Below are positions 53,469-63,067 of a stretch of DNA of 64,000 bases, in pieces. The notes below the pieces were generated by a model. That model had not been told where the DNA came from. It saw only the letters and a program-made list of their open reading frames with translations, and ran no database searches. This DNA is from Gammaproteobacteria bacterium (GTDB lineage: Bacteria > Pseudomonadota > Gammaproteobacteria > Pseudomonadales > Azotimanducaceae), in assembly GCA_026706935.1 (NCBI GenBank), contig JAPOXV010000026.1, forward strand, positions 897,721 through 961,720, given 5' to 3'. Position numbers and translations under genes: made by a program. Position 1 is the first letter of the stretch. Every line of letters starts with the position of its first letter.

Positions 53469-54830
53469 CTAAGGTTTAAACTCGCTAATAATCTCTGAGA
53501 TTGAGGCCTTTGCATCGCCAAACAACATGCGCGTGTTTGGTCCCATGAAAAGTGGGTTATCGACCCCGGCGAAACCTGAAGCCATTGAGCGTTTCAGGAC
53601 AAATACAGTCTTGGCTTCGTCCACGTTGATGATGGGCATCCCGTAGATCGGGCTTCCTTCATCGTCTCGTGCGGATGGATTCACAACGTCATTGGCTCCG
53701 ATGACCACTGCGACATCGATCGACGGCAATCGCGGATTTATGTCATCCATCTCAACTAGCTGATCGTATGACACGTTCGCTTCTGCGAGCAGTACGTTCA
53801 TGTGGCCAGGCATACGACCGGCGACGGGATGAATGGCGTAGCTAACTTCGGAACCGTGGGCTTCGAGCAATTCGCCAAGTTCGCATACCACGTGCTGTGC
53901 TTGAGCAACTGCCATCCCATAACCGGGTACGAATGTAACTGAGTTCGCGGCTTCAAGAATTAGATAGGCGTCACCCGCAGAGATCGGCTTGACCTCGCCT
54001 TCTACTTTGGTTGCAGTTTTTACAGCGCCGAAACCACTGAACAACACGTTTCCGAGTGAGCGATTCATCGCCTTGCACATGATGTTCGTAAGGATGATGC
54101 CCGCCGCACCTACCAATGAGCCTGCAACGATGAGAATGATGTTGTTAATTGCGAATCCTGCTGCACACGCTGCTAATCCGGAATAACTGTTTAGAAGAGA
54201 AATCACAACCGGCATGTCGGCACCGCCGATCGGGATCACCACGAATATCCCGAGAACGAGCGCTAGTCCGATGACGCCGTATAGGTATGGTGATTGAGCA
54301 GAAGGCTCAAGACAGAACAGGACGGCGCATGCTAGCAGCGCAAGTAACAAGAGCGAGTTCACAACGCGTTGACCGTTGAAGACAATCGCTCGTGATGTCA
54401 TGACTCCTGAAAGTTTGCCCCACGCGATGACACTACCCGCGAAAGTCACTCCACCAATGATGACCGAGAGTGTGACCGTAATTGCGACGAACAAACCATG
54501 GGCGTCAAACAGAGCTGCCCACGCAACCAGAAGGCTAGCCGCACCTCCAAATCCATTGAAGACAGCGACCATTTCCGGCATGGACGTCATGGCGACAAGA
54601 CGGGCTGCAGATGCGCCGATAACGCTTCCGATCACAGCACAAATTGCAATCCAATACCAGGTAAGAATTCCTTGGGATAGAAGCGTTACGACGATGGCGA
54701 TCAGCATCCCTATCGCAGATAGGAAATTTCCACGACGTGCTGATTCTGGGTGTCCGAGCATCTTCAGACCGAAGATGAATAGTCCCGCCGCGACGATATA
54801 GGCGGCGTTTATGGCAACTAGGTTTAACAC
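53469..54830 (-). CDS. pntB: NAD(P) transhydrogenase beta subunit (PntB)
   Basis: A 453-residue protein with about nine membrane helices followed by the NADP(H)-binding dIII domain (from about residue 280). Visible markers are VTFVPGYGMAVAQAQH (about 299), SYAIHPVAGRMPGHMNVLL (about 323) and VVIGANDVVNP (about 376). It carries the proton channel and binds NADP(H), driving NADPH formation with the proton-motive force. Start GTG 54830. It lies 12 bp after pntAB. Slightly shorter N-terminus than the E. coli protein because one helix is on the separate small subunit. Confidence 0.93.
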   Translation of the reverse strand: MLNLVAINAAYIVAAGLFIFGLKMLGHPESARRGNFLSAIGMLIAIVVTLLSQGILTWYWIAICAVIGSVIGASAARLVAMTSMPEMVAVFNGFGGAASLLVAWAALFDAHGLFVAITVTLSVIIGGVTFAGSVIAWGKLSGVMTSRAIVFNGQRVVNSLLLLALLACAVLFCLEPSAQSPYLYGVIGLALVLGIFVVIPIGGADMPVVISLLNSYSGLAACAAGFAINNIILIVAGSLVGAAGIILTNIMCKAMNRSLGNVLFSGFGAVKTATKVEGEVKPISAGDAYLILEAANSVTFVPGYGMAVAQAQHVVCELGELLEAHGSEVSYAIHPVAGRMPGHMNVLLAEANVSYDQLVEMDDINPRLPSIDVAVVIGANDVVNPSARDDEGSPIYGMPIINVDEAKTVFVLKRSMASGFAGVDNPLFMGPNTRMLFGDAKASISEIISEFKP

Positions 54831-54842
54831 AAGCAGTCTAGG

Positions 54843-55145
54843 CTATTCGTCAGATTTTTCGTTACGTGATCTGAACATACTGAGCATTCGATCGGTAACC
54901 AAGTAGCCACCTACGACATTAATCGTGGCGAAAACAACCGCACCAGCACCGAGCCATGTTGCTAACGTCGTGTTTTCGCTGCCACCAGCTGCGAGCAATG
55001 CACCGACGATGGTAATTCCGGATATCGCGTTCGCGCCGGACATTAAAGGCGTGTGAAGTGTCGCTGGAACCTTTGAGATCAATTCGAACCCAAGGAATAT
55101 CGCGAGCACCAGAACAAGTGCTAGATAGATGAACATCAAGTCCAT
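54843..55145 (-). CDS. pntAB: NAD(P) transhydrogenase alpha subunit, membrane part (PntAB)
   Basis: A 100-residue protein with three to four helices, including LGFELISKVPATLHTPLMSG and ANAISGITIVGAL, the diagnostic dIIa segment of transhydrogenase. In E. coli this region is fused to the NAD-binding part; here it is a separate gene, as in Rhodospirillum-type three-subunit enzymes. It sits 4 bp after pntAA and 12 bp before pntB. Confidence 0.92.
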   Translation of the reverse strand: MDLMFIYLALVLVLAIFLGFELISKVPATLHTPLMSGANAISGITIVGALLAAGGSENTTLATWLGAGAVVFATINVVGGYLVTDRMLSMFRSRNEKSDE

Positions 55146-55149
55146 ACCG

Positions 55150-56280
55150 CTAGAACATCTCCTTGAGTCTTTCGTTTACTACCTTGCCATCACGTACAAC
55201 AACGGACGCGTCGAGAATTTCGTCATTAACACGAAGATCGACACTACCTGGCTCATTGGTTTTGAACTCGTTTATGTATTCGAATAAGTTGGATGAATAC
55301 ATCTCGCTTGCATGTCCAGCAACTTGTGAAGGCAGATTTCCCATGCCGATGAGTTTTACACCGTTAATATCTACGATTTCATCGAGCTTGGAACCGTCGA
55401 CGTTTCCACCCGTCTCAACCGCCATGTCGATCACCACACTTGTTGGTTGCATGGCTTCGACCATATCGAGTGACACTATCCTTGGTGCGGGACGACCAAA
55501 AACCTGCGCTGTGGTGATGACGATGTCAGATCGTGCGATTGCAGCTGCCATCCCTTGGCGTTGCAGTTCCTGCTGCTCGGCCGTAAGTTCCTGAGCATAA
55601 CCTTGTTCGGTTTGACCGAGCTCGCCGAGGTCGATTTCGAGAAAGCGTGCACCAAGGCTCTGTACTTCTTCCTTGACGACTGGACGAGTGTCGAATGCTT
55701 CGATCCGAGCACCTAATCGATGTGCGGTAGCGATGGCCTGTAAGCCGGCGACGCCTGCACCGATGATGAACACTCGGGCGGGGGAAAGAGTTCCAGCTGG
55801 CGTCATCATCAATGGAAAGATTCGTGGTAGATGGAACGCTGCAACCACGATGGCAGCGTAACCCGCCAAACTCGCTTGGGACGAAAGTCCATCGAGCTTC
55901 TGTGCTCGAGTGCTACGGGGCACCATATCGAGCGATATCGCGTCTACACTACAGTCGGCAAATGAAGCAACGGTATCTTCGAAGCGAAATGGATCCAAGA
56001 ATCCAAGATACGTCGAACCTTCTGGAAACCAGGAGATTACCTCGGGTGAAGGAGGTCGTACGGCGAGCACGATGTCTGCGTAACGCAGTGCTTCATCTGC
56101 GTATTCCGTAAGGGTCGCGCCAGCCGTTTGGTAAGCCGCATCGGTAAAACCAGCTTCCTCGCCACACCCGTTTTGCACGGTGACGTCAAAACCTAGGTCT
56201 GTCAGTTTTTGCACAATCTGGGGAACTAACGCAACGCGCTTTTCTCCAGGCCAGGTTTCCTTGGTCGTAACGATCCGCAT
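55150..56280 (-). CDS. pntAA: NAD(P) transhydrogenase alpha subunit, NAD-binding part (PntAA)
   Basis: A 376-residue soluble dI domain from ATG 56280 (a TTG at 56283 is an alternative). It begins MRIVTTKETWPGEKRVALVP, typical of transhydrogenase and alanine dehydrogenase. It has the NAD motif FIIGAGVAGLQAIATAHRLGA (split here; about 168-188) and the mobile-loop region near EQQELQRQGMA. It binds NAD(H) and exchanges hydride with PntB. It lacks the membrane helices of E. coli PntA. First gene of the three-gene operon; about 550 bp of non-coding DNA lies upstream. Confidence 0.93.
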   Translation of the reverse strand: MRIVTTKETWPGEKRVALVPQIVQKLTDLGFDVTVQNGCGEEAGFTDAAYQTAGATLTEYADEALRYADIVLAVRPPSPEVISWFPEGSTYLGFLDPFRFEDTVASFADCSVDAISLDMVPRSTRAQKLDGLSSQASLAGYAAIVVAAFHLPRIFPLMMTPAGTLSPARVFIIGAGVAGLQAIATAHRLGARIEAFDTRPVVKEEVQSLGARFLEIDLGELGQTEQGYAQELTAEQQELQRQGMAAAIARSDIVITTAQVFGRPAPRIVSLDMVEAMQPTSVVIDMAVETGGNVDGSKLDEIVDINGVKLIGMGNLPSQVAGHASEMYSSNLFEYINEFKTNEPGSVDLRVNDEILDASVVVRDGKVVNERLKEMF

Positions 56281-56780
56281 CAAAAACGAAGTAACGAGTA
56301 GAACTAGAAAGGCGGAAGAACTTGCGATGAATTAATGCAGGCTATATCCGCACGCCGCATTTTACGGTCGCTATCAGGACTAAGTGCGCATCGTCGAGTG
56401 ATGAACTCCGGCTGCGTCGAATGGTGAACCAGATTGTTCACATAACCCGCACTTGCGAAGGAAGTCAGTCCAGAGCTCGCTCACTCAGGCATCACATCGA
56501 CATACTTGAAGAGTAGCGAGCCGATAGCGCGTTCAGACTTACACGAGAGAGTCACTTTGGCTCAAATAGCATTACGCTTGTTTTTGACTTGATTTCGAAT
56601 TGCACACGCTATCGAACCCATCTCTAACTGCTCAGACGTCCATCACTTAATCAGCTGCGAATCATCTGCCTTATGCATCGTTGTTCGATATTGGATCTCC
56701 GCGTGATCGCTCACACAAGACGGCTTGCACTGTGAAGCGGCAGATCGTATCTCATCGGCGTAATTTACCGTCTAAAATAT
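56281..56780. other. Long intergenic region between divergent pntAA and the AAA/DUF4143 gene
   Basis: About 500 bp with no supported gene on either strand. It should hold the pnt promoter. Its right end is AT-rich and merges into the palindrome region before 56830. Confidence 0.5.
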
Positions 56781-56783
56781 CAA

Positions 56784-56840
56784 CTAAATTGCAGTATAGT
56801 GCAAATTAGGTGACCTAATTTGAAGTTAAGTGCAAAATAG
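56784..56840 (+). promoter_or_regulatory. Palindrome and repeated elements before the AAA/DUF4143 gene
   Basis: A perfect 19-bp palindrome, AAATTAGGT-G-ACCTAATTT, occupies 56803-56821, just before the GTG start at 56830. Around it are two direct repeats, AGTGCAAATTAG (56798-56809) and AGTGCAAAATAG (56829-56840), 31 bp apart, about three helical turns. An inverted version CTAAATTGCA lies at 56784-56793. This looks like an operator array or protein-binding site rather than random AT-rich DNA; the binding protein is unknown. Confidence 0.6.
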
Positions 56841-57984
56841 TTACGTTCGATCTCTGAATCTAGACTTACCAAGAGATCAATCCGCAATTCTCTGGGGGGC
56901 GCGTAAGACGGGCAAGACGACCTATCTTCGTTCGCGTTTTGAATCGAGTAAGTACTACGACTTGCTTGACTTTAGAACCAGGATGAGACTAACCACAAAT
57001 CCATCTCTTCTCGGTGAAGAACTAGCGCTTATGCCGGAAGCAGAACGGCAGCTTCCAGTCATTCTTGACGAGATTCAAAAGGTTCCCGAGCTGTTGGACG
57101 AAGTACACCGACTTATAGAAACTGAGAATCAGTCCTTTGTACTCTGCGGATCGAGTGCGCGTAAGTTGCGCCGTGGTGGGCTCAATCTTTTGGGTGGTAG
57201 AGCTTGGGGATTTCGGATGCTTCCTCTAAGTTGGTGTGAGATACCGGAATTCGATTTGGTACAAGCACTAACGCGTGGAACGTTGCCAAGCGTTTACGAC
57301 AACATTCGATTTCGTCGCTCACTTAGAGCGTACACAGAGGACTATCTGCGTCAAGAGATATTCGCCGAAGCATTAACTCGAAACGAAGCCGCTTTTTCGA
57401 GATTCTTCGACGCATTGCGTTTTTGCCATGGAGAAATGTTGAACTATTCAGCCATAGCGAGAGAATGCGGCGCAAACTCAAAAACTGTGCGTACTTACTT
57501 TGAGATATTGGTGGACACGCTTGTGGGTTATTTGATCTACCCATTTCACAAACGCATTGGACGGGAAACCATCGTCTCAGCACCAAAGTTCTATTTTTTT
57601 GACTTGGGGATCGCAGGATACATCAAAGGCGAATCACCTTCCCAGAAAAGCGGGTCAACATTTGGCAATGCATTCGAGCATTTCATTTTCTTGGAACTAA
57701 TTGCTGCAAGGAGTTTTCTTGACCAAGATTGGGAGATTCGCTATTGGCGGACTAAGAATAGGCTAGAGGTCGACTTTGTGTTGGGTCGCGGAGAAGTCGC
57801 GCTCGAAGTTAAAACCAAGCTTGGATCGAGGAGCCTAAGACCAATCCTCGCATTTAATCGAGAATATTCTCCTAAGCGAAGTATCGTTGTCACGACAGAA
57901 TCGCCTTCACGTCGTGTGGGCGATGTTGAAATACTCTACTTCGAGGAATTTTTAGAGATCCTGCACTCTGGGGAACTCTTCTGA
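56830..57984 (+). CDS. AAA_14/DUF4143 ATPase
   Basis: A 384-residue protein. The N-terminal AAA-type ATPase has Walker A WGARKTGKTTYL (about 22-33), Walker B QLPVILDEIQKVP (about 73-85), and CGSSARKLRRGGLNLLGGRAW (about 110-130, split here), the arginine-rich switch of this family. The C-terminal DUF4143 region contains KFYFFDLGIAGYI (about 254) and ends with a nuclease-like fold segment RLEVDFVLGRGEVALEVKTK: Asp-x(n)-Glu-x-Lys, as in PD-(D/E)XK enzymes. Function of the family is poorly known. It starts at GTG 56830 directly after a palindrome. Such genes vary between strains and are often acquired horizontally. Confidence 0.87.
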   Translation: MQNSYVRSLNLDLPRDQSAILWGARKTGKTTYLRSRFESSKYYDLLDFRTRMRLTTNPSLLGEELALMPEAERQLPVILDEIQKVPELLDEVHRLIETENQSFVLCGSSARKLRRGGLNLLGGRAWGFRMLPLSWCEIPEFDLVQALTRGTLPSVYDNIRFRRSLRAYTEDYLRQEIFAEALTRNEAAFSRFFDALRFCHGEMLNYSAIARECGANSKTVRTYFEILVDTLVGYLIYPFHKRIGRETIVSAPKFYFFDLGIAGYIKGESPSQKSGSTFGNAFEHFIFLELIAARSFLDQDWEIRYWRTKNRLEVDFVLGRGEVALEVKTKLGSRSLRPILAFNREYSPKRSIVVTTESPSRRVGDVEILYFEEFLEILHSGELF

Positions 57985-58042
57985 ATTCGTGGAGGTAGCG
58001 GGGCGGATTCGTGGCAATATTCACGCGCTTTAGACACGTGTT

Positions 58043-60025
58043 TCACGTCTCCGCAACTTCGACAAACCTTTGAAAGTAGCTCCCTTTTTGAGCTAGCAGC
58101 TCTATTGGTGAACCTGTTTCGACAATCCGCCCTTGATCGAGAAAAACGATACGATCGGCTTGTTCGATGGTTCGAATGCGATGAGCGATGACGATATTGA
58201 GTCGTGCGCGAGATGTCGTCAATGTGTCGAGCAACAGAGATTCGTTCGCAGGATCAAGTGCGGCCGTGGGTTCGTCAAGAATCAGAATGGGCGCGTCGCT
58301 TAATAGTCCACGCGCGATGCTCAGGCGTTGTTTCTGACCTACTGAAAGCGTCCCGCCACCACGACCAATCTTTGATTCAAAACCCTCTGGCATTTCCTCG
58401 ACAAATTCGAGCGCACCAACCAATTGACATGCTTGCCTCATCTCGGTTAATGTCGCGTCCGGCTTCGCTACTCGAAGATTAGTAGCCACCGTGTCTGTCA
58501 GTAGCTGATGCTCTTGAAATACGTACGCGACATTCGCGCGCACATTCTTTATATCCAGTGTCGCTAGATCGACGTCATTGAGTAACACTCGACCTTCGGT
58601 CGGTTGTAGGAATTTCGGAATCATGTATGCAAGCGTGGTCTTACCTGCGCCGCTAGGACCCACAATCGCGATCGTCTCTCCGACCTGTGCTTCGAAACTC
58701 ACATCTTCTAGTGCACGCCTGCCATCGGCGTACAAGAATCCGACACGTTCGAAACGTATCGAAAAGTCACCTTCAATTCGATTCGTGGGCGAGCGTTCAT
58801 GTTGGCGATCCTCTTGCTCGACATCGTGATCCATCGCAAAGAACACACGACGAGCTGCTGCGGCGTTGTCTTGTTGGTCAATCCAGATTCGACCAAATTG
58901 CATGGACGTCTCATATAGCAAGCTATACATACGAAGCACGACAGGTCCATCGCCAAGCGTGAGATCCCCTCTCACGATCCCAGAGAAAATCACCCAAAAC
59001 CCAGCGGTCGCAAATACCAAGTGGACGTTTTCGGCAATCCACTCAACGACATAGACGACCCAAACCAAGAGCAAACTCTGGCGAAAAGACTCCCGACTTG
59101 CTTCGGCGAATTGCTTTCGCTGTCGGTCGGTACTTCCAAGACTCTGTACAGCAGCGACGTTCTTAAGACCCTCTTCGATTTCATTGGTGGTCGCGCTTCC
59201 CGACGCCCTACTCGCCTGGCTGATTCGTCGCGCCCACTGTGCAAGTGGTGAAGTTGCAACGAGCGTAAGGAAGACCGCAGAAAGGCCAATCCAAACTAAA
59301 GAAGGTGCGACACCGCCGTACACCGCGGCCAATACCCAAAGATTCGCACCGACACTTATGATCATCGCAAGCGGGCTTAGCGTTAGCGCATGACAAATTC
59401 CCGCAATCGAAGGTGCATCGTGTAAAACACGAAACAACGCATCGCCGGTTCGCTGCAGATTTAGTGTGGGTATCGATTGGCGTGAGAGCCGCCAAAACGT
59501 CATACGACGTACGTGGTCGGTTATGCGTTGAGACAGTCGAATTGCTATGCATAGGTCCAGCAATCCCACAAGCCCATGCGCAGCACTTGAACCTGCACTA
59601 ATTTTGTTTTCTGAGCGTGTCGCGACGTCCGCACCTTCGGCTAGATTCGCTTCTAGCAAAGTGTTGCCAGAGTAGCCAACAAACAAGAACATGGTGCCTA
59701 GGAATAGCAATGTATACAGCGTGACCGTAAGAGGATCCATTCCCGCCACGAAGTCAAGGAACGGCATCATGAATCTAGGAAATAAAAGCCCTTCAGCACC
59801 GACCTGGATCGGTTGCTGCATTACGCCATGGTCAACGACAATCTTTAAAAGCCAAGGGACGATCAGACCTAAGGCGTAGATCACCACCATGAGTCCGACG
59901 CGTGCACCAACTAAGCGTCTCTGGGGCCAAAGGAAGCTCAGTGAACGTTTGAACAACCCGATCACGTCGCCCGTTGCTACTTCGGACCTAATATCGAGTC
60001 GGTCGTGATACGTATGCTCAGACAT
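58043..60025 (-). CDS. ABC exporter half-transporter, pair B second subunit
   Basis: A 660-residue half exporter with Walker A VGPSGAGKTT near 455, signature LSVGQKQR near 560, Walker B ILILDEPTAALD near 582 and switch His in VIAHRIRT. It is paralogous along its whole length to the 6172-8208 protein of pair A: LVGARVGLM...LIVPWLLKIVVD matches LFGAKVVLE...LYLPWLGKIVID. The start overlaps the previous gene's stop by 8 bp, so the two are coupled and probably heterodimerise. All catalytic ATPase residues are present. Substrate unknown. Confidence 0.9.
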   Translation of the reverse strand: MSEHTYHDRLDIRSEVATGDVIGLFKRSLSFLWPQRRLVGARVGLMVVIYALGLIVPWLLKIVVDHGVMQQPIQVGAEGLLFPRFMMPFLDFVAGMDPLTVTLYTLLFLGTMFLFVGYSGNTLLEANLAEGADVATRSENKISAGSSAAHGLVGLLDLCIAIRLSQRITDHVRRMTFWRLSRQSIPTLNLQRTGDALFRVLHDAPSIAGICHALTLSPLAMIISVGANLWVLAAVYGGVAPSLVWIGLSAVFLTLVATSPLAQWARRISQASRASGSATTNEIEEGLKNVAAVQSLGSTDRQRKQFAEASRESFRQSLLLVWVVYVVEWIAENVHLVFATAGFWVIFSGIVRGDLTLGDGPVVLRMYSLLYETSMQFGRIWIDQQDNAAAARRVFFAMDHDVEQEDRQHERSPTNRIEGDFSIRFERVGFLYADGRRALEDVSFEAQVGETIAIVGPSGAGKTTLAYMIPKFLQPTEGRVLLNDVDLATLDIKNVRANVAYVFQEHQLLTDTVATNLRVAKPDATLTEMRQACQLVGALEFVEEMPEGFESKIGRGGGTLSVGQKQRLSIARGLLSDAPILILDEPTAALDPANESLLLDTLTTSRARLNIVIAHRIRTIEQADRIVFLDQGRIVETGSPIELLAQKGSYFQRFVEVAET

Positions 60026-61952
60026 GCGTGGTCTCTGCGGTTGCGACGAAATCGGCGTAACGTCCCTGCCGATTCAACAATTCGTCATGGCTTCCAGCTT
60101 CTACCACTTTTCCTTCAGCCAAGAACGCGATGTGATCCACATCTTTGATCGTCGACATACGATGCGTGATAACGAACACGACCCGTCCGTGCGCCCAATC
60201 CTTGAGATTTGCCAAGAGTCGCTGTTCCGTTTCTGCGTCAAGTGACGAAGTGGGTTCATCCAATACCAGTATGGGTGCGTTCCGAGACAGCGTTCGAGCG
60301 ATCGACAATCGTTGTTTTTGTCCGACGGAAAGCAACGCGCCACCAACCCCTAACTCCGTCTCAAATCCATTCGGTAGTGCATTAATGAATTCGAGCGCAC
60401 AAGCGACGTTTGCTGCATCGCGGATTTCTGCGTCGGTGGCATTTGGTGCGGTGTAACGCAAGTTGTCAGCAATCGAAATGGGGAATAACACGTTTTCTTG
60501 AAGTGCGATGGCCACGGCTGTCCGGATGTCGTTTACTCGCATGCTCGATAGGTTGATGTCATTAATCTGAACGCGCCCGGCATCGGGATCGAAGAGACGT
60601 AGCAGTAATGCCATGGCGGTCGATTTCCCAGCACCCGAGTTACCGACGAGTGCAGTGACTTGACCTACGTGGGCGGTGAGATCAAAACCGTTTAACACCA
60701 ATCGTTCTGATTCGTAGCCAAAACGCACCGATTCGAACTTCACGTGATCAACCGTTACTGGAAACACAACAGGATCAGGCGGGTCGCGAACTTCGGGTTG
60801 TTGCGACAGCAACCAGAACGCTCGACCTAAACCGACTGCCATGTCTTGTGCGAAGCACCAAAGGCGTACTAGATTCTCAAAATTGAATGTGAAAGCGGCG
60901 ACAGCCCCTCTACGCGCTTGGTGCGCGGCGACCGTCCAGCCGGTAACCGTCATTCCGAACAACACCAACAGCGAGGCACCAAAAACCACGTCCTCGCGGA
61001 GTACAAATTGAGTGGCGATGTAGTCAGTCGCGAACAGCGTTATGGCGAGAAGAAAGGAGACGATCACCTTGATGGTTGCGAAATCCCTTCGAAGTCCGAA
61101 GGCATTGTCTAGTGCGAAGCGTGATTCTTGTTCAAAGTGCGCAAGGTTCGTACCTTCAAACTGATACGCTTTGATCGCTTGAATGCTCTGAAACGTCTCC
61201 TGCACTCGCGCGAACAGGGCGGCATTTGAGCGACGTGCCGCTTGGCTCCATGTCCTCAACCTTGGCGTGTACCAAATCGTTAGTGCTATGACGATACCGC
61301 TCGCGACGCAGAGTAGAAACGCAAACCATGGACTGAATAGAACTGCGATGGAAAGTTGCAGCAACAACGTCATAAGTGCGATGATCGGCTGTACAACGAC
61401 GTTGTCGACCACCGCTGTTACCATCGCGCTATCTTGAAACACACGATAGATACCATCCCCGGCGGATGTCGTCGCGTGAAAACGCAAACTCAATTCCTCT
61501 GCATTACGCACCATGTCGACTCGCAGTGCTTGATTAACGCGTTGCAGAATCCATGTCTTGTAGACTGAAGTGAGTGTGAAAGCGCTTGTCGTCACGATGA
61601 TGATCACGGCCGTAACGATGAGAAACCTAAACAGGATTTCCATTCGAGCGTCGTCCGATAGAGTAGCAACGTGAACGAAGTCCGCTTCGGGTAAGAACAT
61701 GATTGCGGCTTGAGCTTGCGAAAGCGGCGCACGACTGCCTACCGAGTCCCAAAGGATGTCGAAACTCATGAATCCGAAGGCAGTGGCGAAGCCGATCATC
61801 CCCAAGTTCAGTGCGAGCAGAGCAAGAAAGTGCTTAATTTGGGCGAGTATGTACGGCCAGGTCGAAAGATAAATTCGTCCTAGTCCTTTAAGGTCTAAAC
61901 GTAACGCCTCGAACTCATCGGGAGGTGTTGCGTTGTCGCGAGTTTGAATCAA
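60018..61952 (-). CDS. ABC exporter half-transporter, pair B first subunit
   Basis: A 644-residue half exporter with six helices (first helix about 35-60) and a shorter periplasmic insertion than its pair A counterpart. Walker A VGNSGAGKST is near 437, signature LSVGQKQR near 540, Walker B ILVLDEPTSSLD near 562 and switch His in VITHRMST. It is paralogous to 8224-10296 of pair A (LLLRLFDPDAGRVQINDINL against LLLRLFDPDEGEVSINGIDL) and occupies the same first position. The 8-bp overlap with the partner gene indicates coupled translation. Confidence 0.9.
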   Translation of the reverse strand: MIQTRDNATPPDEFEALRLDLKGLGRIYLSTWPYILAQIKHFLALLALNLGMIGFATAFGFMSFDILWDSVGSRAPLSQAQAAIMFLPEADFVHVATLSDDARMEILFRFLIVTAVIIIVTTSAFTLTSVYKTWILQRVNQALRVDMVRNAEELSLRFHATTSAGDGIYRVFQDSAMVTAVVDNVVVQPIIALMTLLLQLSIAVLFSPWFAFLLCVASGIVIALTIWYTPRLRTWSQAARRSNAALFARVQETFQSIQAIKAYQFEGTNLAHFEQESRFALDNAFGLRRDFATIKVIVSFLLAITLFATDYIATQFVLREDVVFGASLLVLFGMTVTGWTVAAHQARRGAVAAFTFNFENLVRLWCFAQDMAVGLGRAFWLLSQQPEVRDPPDPVVFPVTVDHVKFESVRFGYESERLVLNGFDLTAHVGQVTALVGNSGAGKSTAMALLLRLFDPDAGRVQINDINLSSMRVNDIRTAVAIALQENVLFPISIADNLRYTAPNATDAEIRDAANVACALEFINALPNGFETELGVGGALLSVGQKQRLSIARTLSRNAPILVLDEPTSSLDAETEQRLLANLKDWAHGRVVFVITHRMSTIKDVDHIAFLAEGKVVEAGSHDELLNRQGRYADFVATAETTHV

Positions 61953-62096
61953 CGCGTCGATTCGCCTTCCGCTGGCTGTAGTTCCCTCCTATGACCAGAA
62001 CCAATGTCTCGTATGCTCAAGTTCATTGGATGGTATATCGCGAGACCAATTAGCGGAGACGCGAGAACGAATGGAAGACTAGTCGAGAGAGACCGT

Positions 62097-62945
62097 TCAA
62101 GCAGGATACTCGGCGAAACATGCGATGGTCTCGTCCAATGTGACCCACGGTGCTCTTGAAGCAGTAAAGATATTGGCGATTGGTCGTATACCTGGATCAC
62201 TATCAAGCGAACCCGCTGGGATTTGCATAGTACCGGCGTCACGCTCCCTGGCAACGAGCGAGCCACAATGTCGGCAGAATGCTGTACCCTTGACACGCGC
62301 TTCCGGCATCTTGTAGTTCACGACATCGGATTCGCCAGCGATCCAATGGAATTTTTCGCTGGAAACGAAAACAAACGTACCGTATCCGGCACTCATTTGT
62401 CTTCGACATCGTGAGCAATGGCAGTTCATCATGCGATCTGGTTCACCTTCGTATTCGAATCGGACGGCGCCGCATAGGCAGCTGCCCGCCGTGCAATTTG
62501 CCTTTTCAGCTTCCCTTGACTCGGATTGGACTTGAACGCTGTTGTCCCATCCAGGTGGCCATTCCGCATGTTGCTCATGCTCATCAGCAATTTCATGCCA
62601 CGGTGCCTTCGAACCGACGAATAAATGAAGAGCCGGAGTCTCGTCGGTGTCTCCTGTCACGTTACCCATCGGAATGTATGCGGCACCTTGCGTTTTTTCT
62701 GGCACAGGTACCACGGAACCGCATTTCGCGCAAAAATGCCGCGCACCGTATGCCGATGACCGGTAACGCATAACTTGATCAGTGCCTTTCACCCAGTGAA
62801 TCGCGTCAGGATCAAACATCCCAAATGTCGCGAATGCGCTCCCGTGCAATTTCCGACACATCGAGCAATGACAGTGCATCAGCAATTTCGCGTCCGTACT
62901 CAATTCAAAAACACTGTCGCCACAGAGGCAGGTTCCGCTTAGCAA
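62097..62945 (-). CDS. Tandem double-GFA zinc protein
   Basis: A 282-residue protein made of two GFA/CENP-V domains. Domain 1 (about 4-125) has CLCGDS, HCHCSMC and CAKCG; domain 2 (about 148-270) has CLCGAV, NCHCSRC and CRHCG, so each keeps the full set of zinc cysteines. Family members include glutathione-dependent formaldehyde-activating proteins, though enzymatic activity is disputed. Most proteins in this family have one domain of 110-150 residues. A Glu/Gln-rich linker joins the two. Translation apparently begins at TTG 62945. Single gene, divergent from the DUF1428 gene. Confidence 0.85.
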   Translation of the reverse strand: MLSGTCLCGDSVFELSTDAKLLMHCHCSMCRKLHGSAFATFGMFDPDAIHWVKGTDQVMRYRSSAYGARHFCAKCGSVVPVPEKTQGAAYIPMGNVTGDTDETPALHLFVGSKAPWHEIADEHEQHAEWPPGWDNSVQVQSESREAEKANCTAGSCLCGAVRFEYEGEPDRMMNCHCSRCRRQMSAGYGTFVFVSSEKFHWIAGESDVVNYKMPEARVKGTAFCRHCGSLVARERDAGTMQIPAGSLDSDPGIRPIANIFTASRAPWVTLDETIACFAEYPA

Positions 62946-63067
62946 GTTACTGTCGTCCGAGTTGGGTCAATTACCTTCATCATACAAGACCGACCGAGAG
63001 GTGGGGATATTGGTCAACTAATCGCGATATAGTTTGTTGTTCGTTCTGAGCAACAGCGGTAGTTCAA

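Noticed and set aside
58300..58380. Degenerate ABC signature implying a dead ATP site
   Set aside because: LSVGQ occurs in three of the four half-transporters here with intact catalytic Glu and His, so it is a family trait and not decay.
61949..62296. 115-codon minus-strand frame between ABC pair B and the GFA gene
   Set aside because: It overlaps the end of the GFA gene in another frame and has no motif or ribosome-binding site.
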